Below, in pieces: positions 1 through 9,523 of a stretch of DNA of 64,000 bases. Location: assembly GCF_003597125.1 (NCBI RefSeq), contig NZ_QYYA01000002.1, positions 496,001 to 560,000 of the forward strand, read 5' to 3'. The notes below the pieces were generated by a model. It was not told the DNA's origin. It did no database searches and saw only the letters and a list, made by a program, of their open reading frames with translations. The stretch comes from Alcanivorax profundi (GTDB lineage: Bacteria > Pseudomonadota > Gammaproteobacteria > Pseudomonadales > Alcanivoracaceae). The number at the start of each line of letters is the position of its first letter. The stretch's first letter is position 1. The translations under genes and the position numbers were made by a program.

Positions 1-513
1 TTCGAGTTCGATGCGGGCTGGGCCTGGATTCGCCTGTTTGAAATACTGAAGCTGGCCAAAGTGAAAAAGGTGGCGCCCAAGCCGGTCATCGACCGTGACG
101 CCAAAAGTATCGACCTGGACGCCCTGCGCGGGGTGATGCAACACCGTTTTCAGGTGATGGCCAACTACCGCAAGTCTGTGATTGCACCGGTTTTCAAACA
201 GGAGCGCGAGCGTGCCTGTGAAGCCACACGTGGACTCTACGCTCGCGCCCATGCGCTGTTGCACCGTGATGTATCCCTGATCAAACCGACTCAGCAGCAA
301 CGACTGGCCAGCCTCACCGACAGCAACGAGACCCTGCACGCGATCTACCAGTTCCGTCTGCGTCTGCAGGACATCTGGTCCCAGACCAGCCGTAACTCCA
401 CCGAAATGGTGGAAGCGCTGGAGCAGTGGTATCACGATGCCCGCGAATCCGGCATCGCTGCCTTGCAGGACTTTGCCGACCAGCTGACCCGTTACCGGCA
501 CGCCACCGCCTGA
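1..513 (+). CDS. Fatty acid desaturase, C-terminal fragment (DesB-like)
   Basis: The frame is open from base 1, so this is the last 170 residues of a longer gene that begins outside the window. The start of the fragment (FEFDAGWAWIRLFEILKLAK, then VKKVAPKP) resembles the region after the last histidine box of DesA/DesB acyl desaturases of Pseudomonas, which carry an extra C-terminal helical tail of this kind. The histidine boxes themselves lie upstream and cannot be checked. The rest is charged, helical and without membrane segments. The family would insert double bonds into membrane fatty acids. A strong terminator follows directly. Identity rests on recalled tail similarity only. Confidence 0.6.
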   Translation, partial: FEFDAGWAWIRLFEILKLAKVKKVAPKPVIDRDAKSIDLDALRGVMQHRFQVMANYRKSVIAPVFKQERERACEATRGLYARAHALLHRDVSLIKPTQQQRLASLTDSNETLHAIYQFRLRLQDIWSQTSRNSTEMVEALEQWYHDARESGIAALQDFADQLTRYRHATA

Positions 514-517
514 TATC

Positions 518-549
518 AAAACGGCCGCTTTCAGCGGCCGTTTTTTTAT
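518..549 (+). terminator. Rho-independent terminator after the desaturase gene
   Basis: An 11-bp stem (AAACGGCCGCT / AGCGGCCGTTT) with a 3-base loop runs straight into a T-rich tract. It starts 5 bases after the desaturase stop. Because A residues precede the stem, it can also serve the convergent tadG gene on the minus strand. Confidence 0.9.
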
Positions 550-580
550 TTTTCGTGAGTCTCGAAAGCAGATTCAACCA

Positions 581-2371
581 CTATTCCTCTGCACCCACCA
601 CCGCGATATTTTCTATCAGCTGGACAGAATCCTGGCTGGCAGCTGACACATTCACCGAAATACTGCCCAATCCAACCCCCAGAGTCCTCAGCAAGGGGTT
701 AATCAACGCCTCACCGAGGCTCTCCACCACCGTTTCCAGTAACCCTTCTACCAGATCCACAATCGGGTTAAGCAGCAGATTCAGGTTCAAACTGCCCAGG
801 CTGGTTTCCAGCAGTGACGCTTCATTAATCACAATATCCAGATCAAGCCCTGAGACACCGTCCCCTTCATCGCTGTAGCCAATCTCGTCACAACCGTCCA
901 CAGGATCACAATAGAGGTTATACCGGGGATCCATCGTAACGGTCTCCGTGACCCCCGGTACGGTTCCGTCCACTTCGGCATTGAGGTGCAGAATGCCATT
1001 AAGCGCTGGCAGCCCCAATAAACGTAAACGCCCCACATTGGCATCGAGAGGAGCCGCGATCAGACTACCGTCAGAGTCCAGGGAGCCAGTGACAATACGG
1101 GCTACCTCCCGTTCAACCTCGACCGTAAACTCAACACTGTTGCCTGACCCACTGGCACAATCCGCAGCCACCAAGGCGCCTCCGCCGCCGCCTGCATTCA
1201 CCGCCAGCGGCACATCCAGTTCAGCAAGAGAAAACTCCAATAGAGGGCCCAGGCTGATTGGCAGAAGTTCCGCTTCTGCGGTCAACTGCAAGGTAATATC
1301 GGGGGCATAAAATCGTGTCCGCCAGTTTCCATCCTTGTCTTGCCGGGCAGGGCCGATTTTCACTGTAGGGGGCTCACCTACATGAAGGGATAAATCCACA
1401 GCCTCAATGTTGGCCACCAGCGGAATGGAAAGGCTGCTGATATTCACGGGCAAGGCGATCACACCATCTGATCCTGCCTGTTGCTGCTCGGCGATATTCA
1501 ACACCAGACTGATTACCAGATCGTATATCGGAAACTCACTGTCATCCGGTACGGACGCATTTTCGACAACGTCTATCACATCGCCGATCTGTATGGTTTC
1601 GATACCCGGTGCGGCAGCAATATCATCAAGAAGGTCAGCAACCGGCCCGGCCAAACCCGCAACATCCCCCAACGCAGAGGCTAGCTGATCCGCATCCAGA
1701 GGCAACAAATCTACAACCTGATTAACCCCGAGATCGGTTAGCAAATCTCCGAGTCGAACGGTAGCGTTTTCAAGGCTGCTCAAACTGGTAGGATCCAATG
1801 CGAACCCGGGCTGCCCCAACACGGCACCCAGCAGCCCCCCCAGTAACGTGCCATCCCCGCCTACACTCGCCAGCCCACCGGCTGCGCTAATCGTTGCAAC
1901 AACTTCCTTTCTGGCCGCCGCATTCACCGTCAAGTCCAGAGAACCGAACGTCGACTGCGGCAACAGCAAGGAAATCGGCTCGCTTCGCGTGAGAGACACC
2001 AGAACAGCGTTACTTTCTTCTATAAAGTTAACCGCATCGAACGCAAGAACGCCGTCATCATCCGCATCCTCTAGCACGCCAACCTGAACTAACAAGTCAG
2101 CATCCTCACCCGTGAAACCCTGGGCCCGAGCTGCGGTCAGAGCCCGTTGCCTCACAGTGGCGACAGAAGGCGTCAACCCTCCGCAGCTCTGGGTCGCTGA
2201 GGCGCCCGCCTGGGCCGCAACATTGACCAGAGCCTGCATGTCACTGCGCAGGGCATAGAGACGAGCGCCATCCAGCGCCAACACCGAAAGGGTGACGATA
2301 AGTAGCAACAGTAGCGGCGTGACCACACTGATCGCACCGCGCTGAAATTTAGTCGTCCCGGGTCTGTTCAC
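581..2371 (-). CDS. tadG: TadG-like Tad pilus protein
   Basis: The last gene of the Tad operon, 596 residues from a GTG start. I chose GTG at 2371 because GGAAAG sits 5 bases upstream; an ATG at 2431 would give 20 extra non-hydrophobic residues and a much longer overlap with the previous gene. Residues 12-35 (RGAISVVTP, a leucine-rich helix, then LDGARLYALRSDMQ) are the N-terminal anchor typical of TadE/TadG pseudopilin-like proteins. The remaining ~560 residues are presumably periplasmic, acidic and rich in leucine/valine. I see no vWA MIDAS motif, although many TadG proteins carry one. TadG is thought to act in pilus assembly or anchoring in the envelope. Confidence 0.8.
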   Translation of the reverse strand: MNRPGTTKFQRGAISVVTPLLLLLIVTLSVLALDGARLYALRSDMQALVNVAAQAGASATQSCGGLTPSVATVRQRALTAARAQGFTGEDADLLVQVGVLEDADDDGVLAFDAVNFIEESNAVLVSLTRSEPISLLLPQSTFGSLDLTVNAAARKEVVATISAAGGLASVGGDGTLLGGLLGAVLGQPGFALDPTSLSSLENATVRLGDLLTDLGVNQVVDLLPLDADQLASALGDVAGLAGPVADLLDDIAAAPGIETIQIGDVIDVVENASVPDDSEFPIYDLVISLVLNIAEQQQAGSDGVIALPVNISSLSIPLVANIEAVDLSLHVGEPPTVKIGPARQDKDGNWRTRFYAPDITLQLTAEAELLPISLGPLLEFSLAELDVPLAVNAGGGGGALVAADCASGSGNSVEFTVEVEREVARIVTGSLDSDGSLIAAPLDANVGRLRLLGLPALNGILHLNAEVDGTVPGVTETVTMDPRYNLYCDPVDGCDEIGYSDEGDGVSGLDLDIVINEASLLETSLGSLNLNLLLNPIVDLVEGLLETVVESLGEALINPLLRTLGVGLGSISVNVSAASQDSVQLIENIAVVGAEE

Positions 2372-2618
2372 CGAAGCTTTCCGGAATTGCCGTACGGAAG
2401 GAGTCCGCCAGACGACGCTGGCTATCGACATAAAGGGGTGCCGGCAGCTCGCTTTCTTCCACCTGGCGGGAGTCCCGCTGTTGATCCAGCAACCAGTCGG
2501 TCACGGTCTTTGGTGGGTTGCTGACCACCTGATCAGATACACCAAAGCTGTATTGTTGCTGAGGCTCCGCAGCCATCACACTGGCAGGAAGACACAGGCA
2601 TAACAACCAACGCTTCAT
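2349..2618 (-). CDS. DUF3613-type small secreted protein of the Tad locus
   Basis: 89 residues with a clear signal peptide (MKRWLLCLCLPASVMA, cleavage near residue 16) and a short, charged mature part ending in GEQTRDD. Small proteins of this type (DUF3613) are often found between tadD and tadG in Tad loci; no function is established. The start ATG overlaps the stop of tadD by 4 bases (ATGA), and the end overlaps tadG, so translation is probably coupled through the three genes. Confidence 0.75.
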   Translation of the reverse strand: MKRWLLCLCLPASVMAAEPQQQYSFGVSDQVVSNPPKTVTDWLLDQQRDSRQVEESELPAPLYVDSQRRLADSFRTAIPESFGEQTRDD

Positions 2619-3304
2619 TTCAATACCCTCCCGAACTGCTCACGCAGTTTCTCGGCATAGGCCATTTCATCCGCCGTAAACCCATATTCGGATTTCAGCG
2701 TTTGCAGGCCTTTTTCATTGTCGGTCAAAAGGTATGCCACCGCCACATTCTGACGTACCGGTCCCTGACCGTTGGCTAACTCCAATGCGGTGCGCAACTC
2801 AAAGGCCGCATCCTCATAGCGCCCCACCAGTAACAGGGCATAACCATAGTCGTTTCTGACCTGAGCGGCAGCCGGCGCCAGATTTCTGGCTTTTTCAAGA
2901 TGCCCCAACGACGCAACCACCTGATTGCGTTTCAGCAGCACCATCCCAAGACCATGCTCACTACGCCCATCTCCACAGCGGTTTACCATGGCACGAAATA
3001 CGGCTTCGGACTCATCCAGCTTGCCTGATGCCGCCAACAACTGCCCATAGCGCAGCCAATGGTCCAGTGCATTCATCGGCTTGCCTTCAAGCCGTGCAAG
3101 AGCAGCGTGATTGCGGCCCTTGGCCATCAGGGTGTCGACCATTTCCAGATCCACTTTCTGCTCTGGCTGCAGGGCACTTTTGCAAACGATGTTATTCAGA
3201 TCCAGCGTCTCCGACGCTGACTGTTCGGGCTGCTGATGAGCACATCCCGCCAGCATCACCACCGCTGCGTACACCCAGATTCGCATCATCGACTCCCTAC
3301 CCAT
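2615..3304 (-). CDS. tadD: TadD, tetratricopeptide-repeat pilus assembly lipoprotein
   Basis: 229 residues. The N-terminus MRIWVYAAVVMLAGC is a lipoprotein signal with lipobox LAGC. Residues ~65-200 form TPR-like helical pairs (for example LLKRNQVVASLGHLEKARNL, and NDYGYALLLVGRYEDAAFEL further on). TadD lipoproteins are needed for Flp pilus assembly and are proposed to help secretin placement. Two starts are plausible: ATG at 3304 (AGGG 5 bases upstream) and ATG-ATG at 3289/3286 (GGGAG upstream). The gene begins just after tadC and ends in an ATGA overlap with the DUF3613 gene. Confidence 0.87.
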   Translation of the reverse strand: MGRESMMRIWVYAAVVMLAGCAHQQPEQSASETLDLNNIVCKSALQPEQKVDLEMVDTLMAKGRNHAALARLEGKPMNALDHWLRYGQLLAASGKLDESEAVFRAMVNRCGDGRSEHGLGMVLLKRNQVVASLGHLEKARNLAPAAAQVRNDYGYALLLVGRYEDAAFELRTALELANGQGPVRQNVAVAYLLTDNEKGLQTLKSEYGFTADEMAYAEKLREQFGRVLK

Positions 3305-3311
3305 TTGATCC

Positions 3312-4187
3312 CTATCGTGTCAGGGCATCTGCGATAGACATTACCGCAGGCCCGCCAATTAAAATAAATAGCGCCGGCAACATGAACGCCATCATCACAA
3401 CCGTCATTTTCGCGCCAATGCGATTGGTTTCCTCGCGGATACGATTACGCTCCACGCTCTGAGCTTCTACAATAATCTGGTCCAGGCTCACAGAGACACC
3501 GGCGCCAAGCTGGCTACTCTGTTTCATCAGCACCACATAGCTGCGCAGCACCGGAATACGCTTGTTTTGACCAAGTTCATCCAGGGCCTGGCTGCGTTCC
3601 GCGCCAGACTGCATCAAACGATTGAATCTATCGATGCGATGAATCAACACCGGTAGCAAAGGACGTCCCTGAACGCCAACAATGCGCATCACCCGCTCAA
3701 GGGAGAGGCCAGCTTCCATCAGCATGCGCGTCATGTGGCACAGCTCAACCGCTTCCAGGTTTTGCCGTAGCTCAGACTGCTCACCCATGCTGCGAATTAG
3801 TCGGCGAGGCACAACAAAAGCCAACGCGGATCCAATGACGCCACCCACCATGCCAAACACCAGAAAACTCACCAGCGAAACCAGTACTGGCAGTAACCAG
3901 CAGGCCACCAGATAGATCAGCGGAATCTGTTCACGGGTTTTTCCCATCCCGACCAGCGCCATGCGAATCTCTTGGTAATCACTGGCGGTAATCGATGACT
4001 GGGCAAGCAGATCACTGAGCCTGCGCATACCTCTTCGCGCTTCGGTCCCGGACCGTGTCCCTGTATTACTCTGTTCCTGCAAGCGCTGGTTAACGCGACT
4101 TTGAAGCTCCCAGTGGCGCCCTTTAAACAACAACCACAACGCAACGACCGATAGCAGCAAGGCAAGGGCTGGCAAGACATCATTCAC
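3312..4187 (-). CDS. tadC: TadC, inner-membrane platform protein
   Basis: 291 residues, GTG start overlapping the end of tadB. It has an N-terminal membrane helix (residues ~5-21), a central hydrophobic hairpin (~98-135) and a C-terminal pair (~262-287) around a type II secretion F domain (GLSLERVMRIVG; VVLMKQSSQLGAGVSVSLDQ). With TadB it is expected to form the inner-membrane platform on which TadA drives Flp pilin polymerisation. Length and topology are normal for the family. Confidence 0.9.
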   Translation of the reverse strand: MNDVLPALALLLSVVALWLLFKGRHWELQSRVNQRLQEQSNTGTRSGTEARRGMRRLSDLLAQSSITASDYQEIRMALVGMGKTREQIPLIYLVACWLLPVLVSLVSFLVFGMVGGVIGSALAFVVPRRLIRSMGEQSELRQNLEAVELCHMTRMLMEAGLSLERVMRIVGVQGRPLLPVLIHRIDRFNRLMQSGAERSQALDELGQNKRIPVLRSYVVLMKQSSQLGAGVSVSLDQIIVEAQSVERNRIREETNRIGAKMTVVMMAFMLPALFILIGGPAVMSIADALTR

Positions 4188-5100
4188 GACCCACCCCCTG
4201 CACCATCCGCCAGATCACTATTACACCCAGAGTTTGAAGCACGCCGGCGACAATGAGCATGTTATGCCCGGTAGACGTATTCAGTAGCACTTCTGCATAT
4301 TTCTCATTGATCAGCATCATGTAGACCGCCATACCAAGAGGCAAAAGCGTGAAGGCACCCGCGGTAAACCGGGTCTCCGCGGTTGATGCAAGAAACTCCC
4401 GTCGTAATTCCTGTTGGGAACGGAGTGAGTTGGCAACCTGCTGCAGAACAGGGCGTACGGATGAGCCAAACCGGGCAGAAGTGCGCAACGCGATCGAAAC
4501 GAGCACTAGAGAAGCGACTTGATAGAGACGAGCAAAATCATCAAACAGCCTTGTGAAGTCACGCCCCGATTCAATGGCGCTTCGCAAACGGAACGTTAGC
4601 GGCGTGAACACTGGGGGAGCATCCTGGAAAGCTTCTTGCAAAGATGCCTCCAGAGATCGTCCTGCGTCCATGTAACGCAACACCGAATCCATAATTCCGG
4701 GCAACGATTCAAAAATCATGCGACGTTGCTGCTGAAAACGGTAGCGCCAATAAAGCCATGCACTGGCGAGCATCAACGCGAAAACCGCAACAGCGGGAAT
4801 CCAGCCGGAACTGACAACCACTGTTACAAGGACAAAAAAAACCAGCACACCCAAGAGACCGAGTTGGCCACGCCCAAGCCGAATATCGGCACGCAGCAAA
4901 ATTCTTTCCAAAGGCCCAACAGCGACCCGACCGGGTACCACTTCGGATACCAACTCCGAACGCTGCTCCAGACGCTGACGAACCCGGTTTTTCAAAAGAT
5001 GGGTATGCCTGCGTCGGAACCACAGCAACTGCACCAACACCGTCAGCACAGCAATAATGCCAAGCGTCTGTGCCATACCAAGCAGCTGCACCGCACTCAT
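4180..5100 (-). CDS. tadB: TadB, inner-membrane platform protein
   Basis: 306 residues. Membrane helices lie at ~5-26, ~80-118 (two in tandem) and two near the C-terminus (from ~248), with a T2SSF domain between (LPGIMDSVLRYMDAGRSLEA; ALRTSARFGSSVRPVLQQVA). It is the partner of TadC in the pilus platform. Its ATG overlaps the tadA stop in an ATGA, and its end overlaps the GTG start of tadC, so stoichiometric translation of tadA-B-C is likely. Confidence 0.9.
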   Translation of the reverse strand: MSAVQLLGMAQTLGIIAVLTVLVQLLWFRRRHTHLLKNRVRQRLEQRSELVSEVVPGRVAVGPLERILLRADIRLGRGQLGLLGVLVFFVLVTVVVSSGWIPAVAVFALMLASAWLYWRYRFQQQRRMIFESLPGIMDSVLRYMDAGRSLEASLQEAFQDAPPVFTPLTFRLRSAIESGRDFTRLFDDFARLYQVASLVLVSIALRTSARFGSSVRPVLQQVANSLRSQQELRREFLASTAETRFTAGAFTLLPLGMAVYMMLINEKYAEVLLNTSTGHNMLIVAGVLQTLGVIVIWRMVQGVGRE

Positions 5101-6257
5101 GGGTCGCTCCGATACAGGTAATCCAGATGATAGGGGTCCTGCTCGGTGGGAGTGAGAGCGACTACCTCACTGACCCGACGCCGGCCATCGGGCAAGCGCT
5201 GCAACTGGATAATGACATCCAGTGCCGAACCAATCAGTCGCGAAATGGCCTGCTCACTGGCGTCATAGCCACTCACCGCCAGCAAGGTTTCTATTCGCAC
5301 CAACGCATCGCGGGTACTGTTTGAATGGATCGTACTCATGGAGCCTTCGTGACCGGTGTTCATGGCCTGTAACAGCTCAATGATTTCGCTGGAGCGCACC
5401 TCGCCCAGGATAATCCGGTCCGGGCGCATCCGTAAGGCATTTACTACCAACTCACGGGCACTGATGCGGCCCTTGCCCTCGGTGTTGGCTGGCCGGGTCT
5501 CCAGTCGCACCACATGGGGATGGTGCAGCACCAGTTCTGCCGAATCCTCAATCGTCAGGATCCGTTCTTCCCGGGGGATATGCTGGCTGATCAGATTCAA
5601 CATGGTGGTTTTACCGGTACCGGTACCACCACTGACAATGATATTTCGACGTGACTCTACCGCTTTGATCAAGGTGTCCAGGCAAGCTTGTGTCAGCGAA
5701 CCACTCTCGATCAAAGCATCAGCACTAAGATGATTTCGGGTAAATTTGCGAATACTGATACTCGGGCCATCAAGAGCCAGCGGCGGAATGATGGCATTGA
5801 CCCGGGAACCATCAGGTAGCCGGGCATCCACCATCGGACTGGACTCATCCAGACGCCGCCCCAGGGGAGCAAGCATGCGGCGAATGACTCGAATCACATG
5901 ATCATCGTTGATAAACCTTACTGGCGCTTTTTGAAGAACTCCGGCCACCTCAATAAACACACTATCAGGACCGTTCACCAGAATATCGTTGATTTTGGGA
6001 TCAGCCAGCAATGGTTCCAGTGGGCCAAAGCCGATCACTTCATCCAGAGTGTCTCGCGACAGCTGGTTGAGATCCTGAGTCGAGAGCGGCACCCGATTCA
6101 GGGCAATATGCTGCCCCACCGCATTGCGTACAAACTCAACCAGCACATCGTTATTGGCTTCGTTAACCTCAACACCATCTTCGTCCAGACGCTCCACAAC
6201 CCAGCGGTGGGTACGGTCCTTGAGTTGTTGGTATTCTGCGTCTATCCGCCCAGCCAC
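5097..6257 (-). CDS. tadA: TadA/CpaF secretion ATPase
   Basis: 386 residues. Walker A is GGTGTGKT at 210-217; the Walker B region is RPDRIILGEVR at 278-288; the His box TGHEGSMSTIHSNS is at 301-314. The N-terminal part (DEVIGFGPLEPLLADPKIND) is the usual CpaF N-domain. This hexameric cytoplasmic ATPase powers Flp pilus extension and possibly retraction. The start is GTG at 6257 with AGGAG 6 bases upstream; no ATG lies at that position. It is slightly shorter than many CpaF proteins because the disordered N-terminus is short. Confidence 0.93.
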   Translation of the reverse strand: MAGRIDAEYQQLKDRTHRWVVERLDEDGVEVNEANNDVLVEFVRNAVGQHIALNRVPLSTQDLNQLSRDTLDEVIGFGPLEPLLADPKINDILVNGPDSVFIEVAGVLQKAPVRFINDDHVIRVIRRMLAPLGRRLDESSPMVDARLPDGSRVNAIIPPLALDGPSISIRKFTRNHLSADALIESGSLTQACLDTLIKAVESRRNIIVSGGTGTGKTTMLNLISQHIPREERILTIEDSAELVLHHPHVVRLETRPANTEGKGRISARELVVNALRMRPDRIILGEVRSSEIIELLQAMNTGHEGSMSTIHSNSTRDALVRIETLLAVSGYDASEQAISRLIGSALDVIIQLQRLPDGRRRVSEVVALTPTEQDPYHLDYLYRSDP

Positions 6258-6284
6258 ATCCGACTCCTGTCGTCTCTCGCGCTG

Positions 6285-7475
6285 TTAACGCTTGCCCCGC
6301 AATCGCTGCCACCAGGACTGTTCAACCACTTCATCCTGGCTTAGCTCCAATTTGCCCACCAGCGTCTGCAGCGAACGCGCATAGTGACAACGCGGCGCCT
6401 GTTCCTGTACCGGCAACCCGGTATTCATCGCCAGCAACCGGTGACGCCAATCCATAGGCAACCCCGCCAGCACCGGCATGCCTGCAGTCTCGGCCAACTC
6501 ATCCAGCGATGGAGGCACGTGTGTATCAATGCCATCAACGACAAGACTGACACGGCTTTCTTTGCCCAGGTGCGCTCGCCACTCGCTTCCCAGGCTGCGC
6601 ACCACATGGGCCTGATCTACCAGTGGATGCATGGCAATCAAAAGGTGACGCGCATGAATGCCCAGCGCGCGCACCCAATGGCGGCTTTGCAAGGTACCCA
6701 CGTTGATGACAATGCGATCAAACATTTGCATCAGGTGATTCAGTGCGATGAAAAGATCCGCACTGCGGTCACCTTCCAGCTCATCGCGGCGCAAGCCACC
6801 AGCCAACAGTCGCAGTCCCGGACGATACTCTTCCAACGCAGTACCAATCAGGGTTTCATCCAGGGTCTCCGGACTGGCGAGCAGGTTCTCCAGGGTGTAC
6901 TCGTTATGGATATCCAGATAAAAAATGCTGCGCCCACTGGGTTGCGTGTCGATGGCCAGACAGCGCTGGTCCGGAAACAACTGGTTCAGACCCAGCGCCA
7001 CATTTTGCGCCAGAAAACGGGTGTCTACGGTATCGCTGGCAGACGCGACCAGCACAAGGTTGCTGTGAGTGGCACGCACCTGATCATCATAATGCCCAAC
7101 CCGCAGCAACTGGTGTCGCCGCAAACGCTCACGGATATCAGAGGCATCGCTTCCTGCGACAAAGCAATCCCGGGCACCCGCGCGCATGGCCTGCAACAGC
7201 AGGTCCTGATTGGCACGACCGCATACCGTGATGACCGTCACCCAGGGGCGGGCGCTGGTCAGGGCGGTAATGATGGCCAGCGACTGGTCCATATCGGCTT
7301 CGGAAATCTCCACCATCACCACATGGGCCGTGGTCGCTTCCAATAACCGCAAGACACGCGTCAGGTCTGTCCGGCTCACCTGCTCAAGACGAAACGGCTC
7401 TTCTACCACCCGCTCCAGCCAGGTTTCCAGGCCGTTGTCATCCACCACGGACAGAACAATATCGTGGTCACTCAT
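6285..7475 (-). CDS. tadZ: TadZ/CpaE-type ParA-like localisation ATPase
   Basis: 396 residues. The first ~120 resemble a receiver-like atypical domain (VVMVEISEADMDQSLAIITA; VCGRANQDLLLQAMRAGA), followed by a MinD/ParA-like domain (residues ~140-350; LAIDTQPSGRSIFYLDI). The Walker A position reads ASASDTVDTRF rather than KGGVGKT, so nucleotide binding may be weak or lost, as is common for TadZ proteins. TadZ is thought to mark the pole or site of pilus assembly. It sits between the secretin gene and tadA. Confidence 0.85.
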   Translation of the reverse strand: MSDHDIVLSVVDDNGLETWLERVVEEPFRLEQVSRTDLTRVLRLLEATTAHVVMVEISEADMDQSLAIITALTSARPWVTVITVCGRANQDLLLQAMRAGARDCFVAGSDASDIRERLRRHQLLRVGHYDDQVRATHSNLVLVASASDTVDTRFLAQNVALGLNQLFPDQRCLAIDTQPSGRSIFYLDIHNEYTLENLLASPETLDETLIGTALEEYRPGLRLLAGGLRRDELEGDRSADLFIALNHLMQMFDRIVINVGTLQSRHWVRALGIHARHLLIAMHPLVDQAHVVRSLGSEWRAHLGKESRVSLVVDGIDTHVPPSLDELAETAGMPVLAGLPMDWRHRLLAMNTGLPVQEQAPRCHYARSLQTLVGKLELSQDEVVEQSWWQRLRGKR

Positions 7476-7479
7476 GGCA

Positions 7480-8640
7480 TCACCAGCTCAGACCATGACG
7501 GATCGGTTGCGACCCGCGGCGACTTTCTGTGGCCATGTCCAGCCACCCCATGCTGCTGTTGTGATAGCCCGCTCCCGGCAAGGTCACCGGCGGCTCAGTG
7601 CTGTTCTGCGGTGTTACCAGGTGCGGCGTTACCACCATCACCAACTCCTTGTCATTCTTCTCAATGCGAGAGGAGCGGAAGAAGGCGCCCAGCAACGGGA
7701 TGTTGCCAATGCCTGGCAGGCGGTCGCTATTGTTGATGGTGTTGCGGCTAACCAAACCACTAATGATGAAGGTTTCACCGGGCGCCAGCGAAACGGTAGT
7801 TTCGGCACGCCGCACCCGCAGCCCGGGCACTGCGACCCCGCCTGTTTCCACCCCGGCGGAAAAATCCAGCTCGGACACTTCCGGCGCGACCTTAAGAATA
7901 ATTTGCGATTCGTCAATCACCGTGGGGGTCAGGCTCAGGCCAATCCCGAACTCCTTGAACTCAATCTGCACCCCGTCTGTGGTACTGCGCGTTGGCACCG
8001 GAAACTCCCCGCCTGAGAGAAAACTGGCGCTCTGGCCCGACAGACTGGTGAGTGAGGGCTCCGCCAGAGTGTAGGCAAAACCGCCGGCTTCCAGCGCATT
8101 GATCGCCACCACTGAGTTGGAACCAAACTTGAACAGATTGAAGCCTTCTGAATTGATCGGCACCGGTGCCACCCCGGGCGTTTGGAACCCGCCCCCCGGT
8201 ACCGCAATCCCGGCACCGGATGCCCCGCCATCCCACACATTGCTATAGCTGATACCCATCTGGTTCAACTCAGAGCGACTGACTTCCAGCACACGGATAT
8301 CAGTTTGCACCTGAGTACCGAAAGGCAACGACGACCCCAGCGTTGTCGCCACTACAACCGTGCTGCGCAATGGCTTGCTTTCGCCACGAAGCCAAATCGA
8401 CAGCACAGCAGAACCTTCTTCCTTGGCGGTCAGCAATAACTCCTGGCTGCCCGTCACCGTTAACGCGGCCACCGCCGGATCAGATGTAGCTACTTTTGCC
8501 ACTGCCGCGGGGAACGACAGGACTTTCTGGTCTCCCGGGGCCACCCGCATGGAGCCACTGAAACCCTCCGCCCAGCTCACCACACTGACACAACCCGCCA
8601 GCAGCAGCACCAGCGCCCGACTCCATGCTTTAACGTACAT
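7480..8640 (-). CDS. rcpA: RcpA/CpaC outer-membrane secretin
   Basis: 386 residues with an N-terminal export signal. The signal also contains LLAGC around residue 17, so lipidation is possible but cleavage after WAE is equally plausible. Residues ~30-105 are the pilus-assembly N-domain (KVATSDPAVAALTVTGSQEL) and ~195-355 the secretin domain ending in ETFIISGLVSR and LPGIGNIPLLGAFFRS, the usual secretin signature. It should form the outer-membrane pore for the Flp pilus. Start ATG at 8640 follows AAGGAG and overlaps cpaB by 11 bases. Confidence 0.92.
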   Translation of the reverse strand: MYVKAWSRALVLLLAGCVSVVSWAEGFSGSMRVAPGDQKVLSFPAAVAKVATSDPAVAALTVTGSQELLLTAKEEGSAVLSIWLRGESKPLRSTVVVATTLGSSLPFGTQVQTDIRVLEVSRSELNQMGISYSNVWDGGASGAGIAVPGGGFQTPGVAPVPINSEGFNLFKFGSNSVVAINALEAGGFAYTLAEPSLTSLSGQSASFLSGGEFPVPTRSTTDGVQIEFKEFGIGLSLTPTVIDESQIILKVAPEVSELDFSAGVETGGVAVPGLRVRRAETTVSLAPGETFIISGLVSRNTINNSDRLPGIGNIPLLGAFFRSSRIEKNDKELVMVVTPHLVTPQNSTEPPVTLPGAGYHNSSMGWLDMATESRRGSQPIRHGLSW

Positions 8641-9463
8641 AGGTGCTCCTTGAATCCGATCCTTCGTAAACTTCTACCCGTTGCCCCGGGGCAGCCTTGG
8701 GAGCCGACTTCGTGCCCGCCGGGAACAGATCCCGGAAGTAAACCGGCTTGCCCGCCCTGGACGTGTCGGCCACGGCTTTGTCTTCACTGGCCACCACCGC
8801 CAGACGCAGCACACCCTCTTCTGCTGCCAGCAACAATGCCGGCACCTTTTCCCCAGGCACAGCGAGTACCACAGTGTGATTGCGGCGCTGAGCCTCGCTG
8901 GCCGCCTCGGTATCTGCTACCGCCATCGCGCCTTTCACCGCCAGTACCTGAACATGGTTGAGCAGCACCATCGCGGCCGGGTTATCGCGCTCCATGCCCT
9001 TGCGGAACGCCACAACCACATCCACGAGATCGCCCGGCTGCAGCAGCCCACCGGCCATCACCACATCATCAACGGCCACGGCTACCGCACGGAACCCGGC
9101 AGGCACGTTGCCCGGCAGCGTCCCCCCCGGTTCAAGATGATTGCGAGATAGCAGCTCACCCGGGCGGGCAAACTGGCGAAGGGCCTTGCCGACAACCTTT
9201 TCATCGGCATTCAGCACATTGGCGATAGGGGCAGGGGAAGACACCACCGCAAGCGATTCTTCCTCCAGGGTGTCGCCTACGTTCAGGCTTTCGGTCACGA
9301 CCCAATATCGATAGGCAGGCGCCTGGGGCTGAGTTTCACGCTCACGTTGCTGATCTACCCCCAGAGAGGGAGCAGGGTCGCGGTTTAGCCCGGCGAGGGC
9401 GAGAATCAGAGCCACCAGCGCAACCACCAGCGCGGGCAACATGTACAACAATCTAGAACCCAT
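8630..9463 (-). CDS. cpaB: CpaB/RcpC Flp pilus assembly protein
   Basis: 277 residues with an N-terminal membrane anchor (~5-25). A SAF-like domain (VTESLNVGDTLEEESLAVVS) is followed by the RcpC domain (GFRAVAVAVDDVVMAGGLLQ, then PGDLVDVV). CpaB is periplasmic and works with the secretin, perhaps through peptidoglycan binding by the SAF domain. Start ATG at 9463 has CCGGAG 6 bases upstream. The 60-base gap to tadE is the largest inside the first half of the operon. Confidence 0.9.
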   Translation of the reverse strand: MGSRLLYMLPALVVALVALILALAGLNRDPAPSLGVDQQRERETQPQAPAYRYWVVTESLNVGDTLEEESLAVVSSPAPIANVLNADEKVVGKALRQFARPGELLSRNHLEPGGTLPGNVPAGFRAVAVAVDDVVMAGGLLQPGDLVDVVVAFRKGMERDNPAAMVLLNHVQVLAVKGAMAVADTEAASEAQRRNHTVVLAVPGEKVPALLLAAEEGVLRLAVVASEDKAVADTSRAGKPVYFRDLFPAGTKSAPKAAPGQRVEVYEGSDSRSTYVR

Positions 9464-9523
9464 GTTCGCTCCGGAACATCCCTGTCTGTTCTGTTTGTTA
9501 TGCCAGACCGCTCAGGGCTTTAC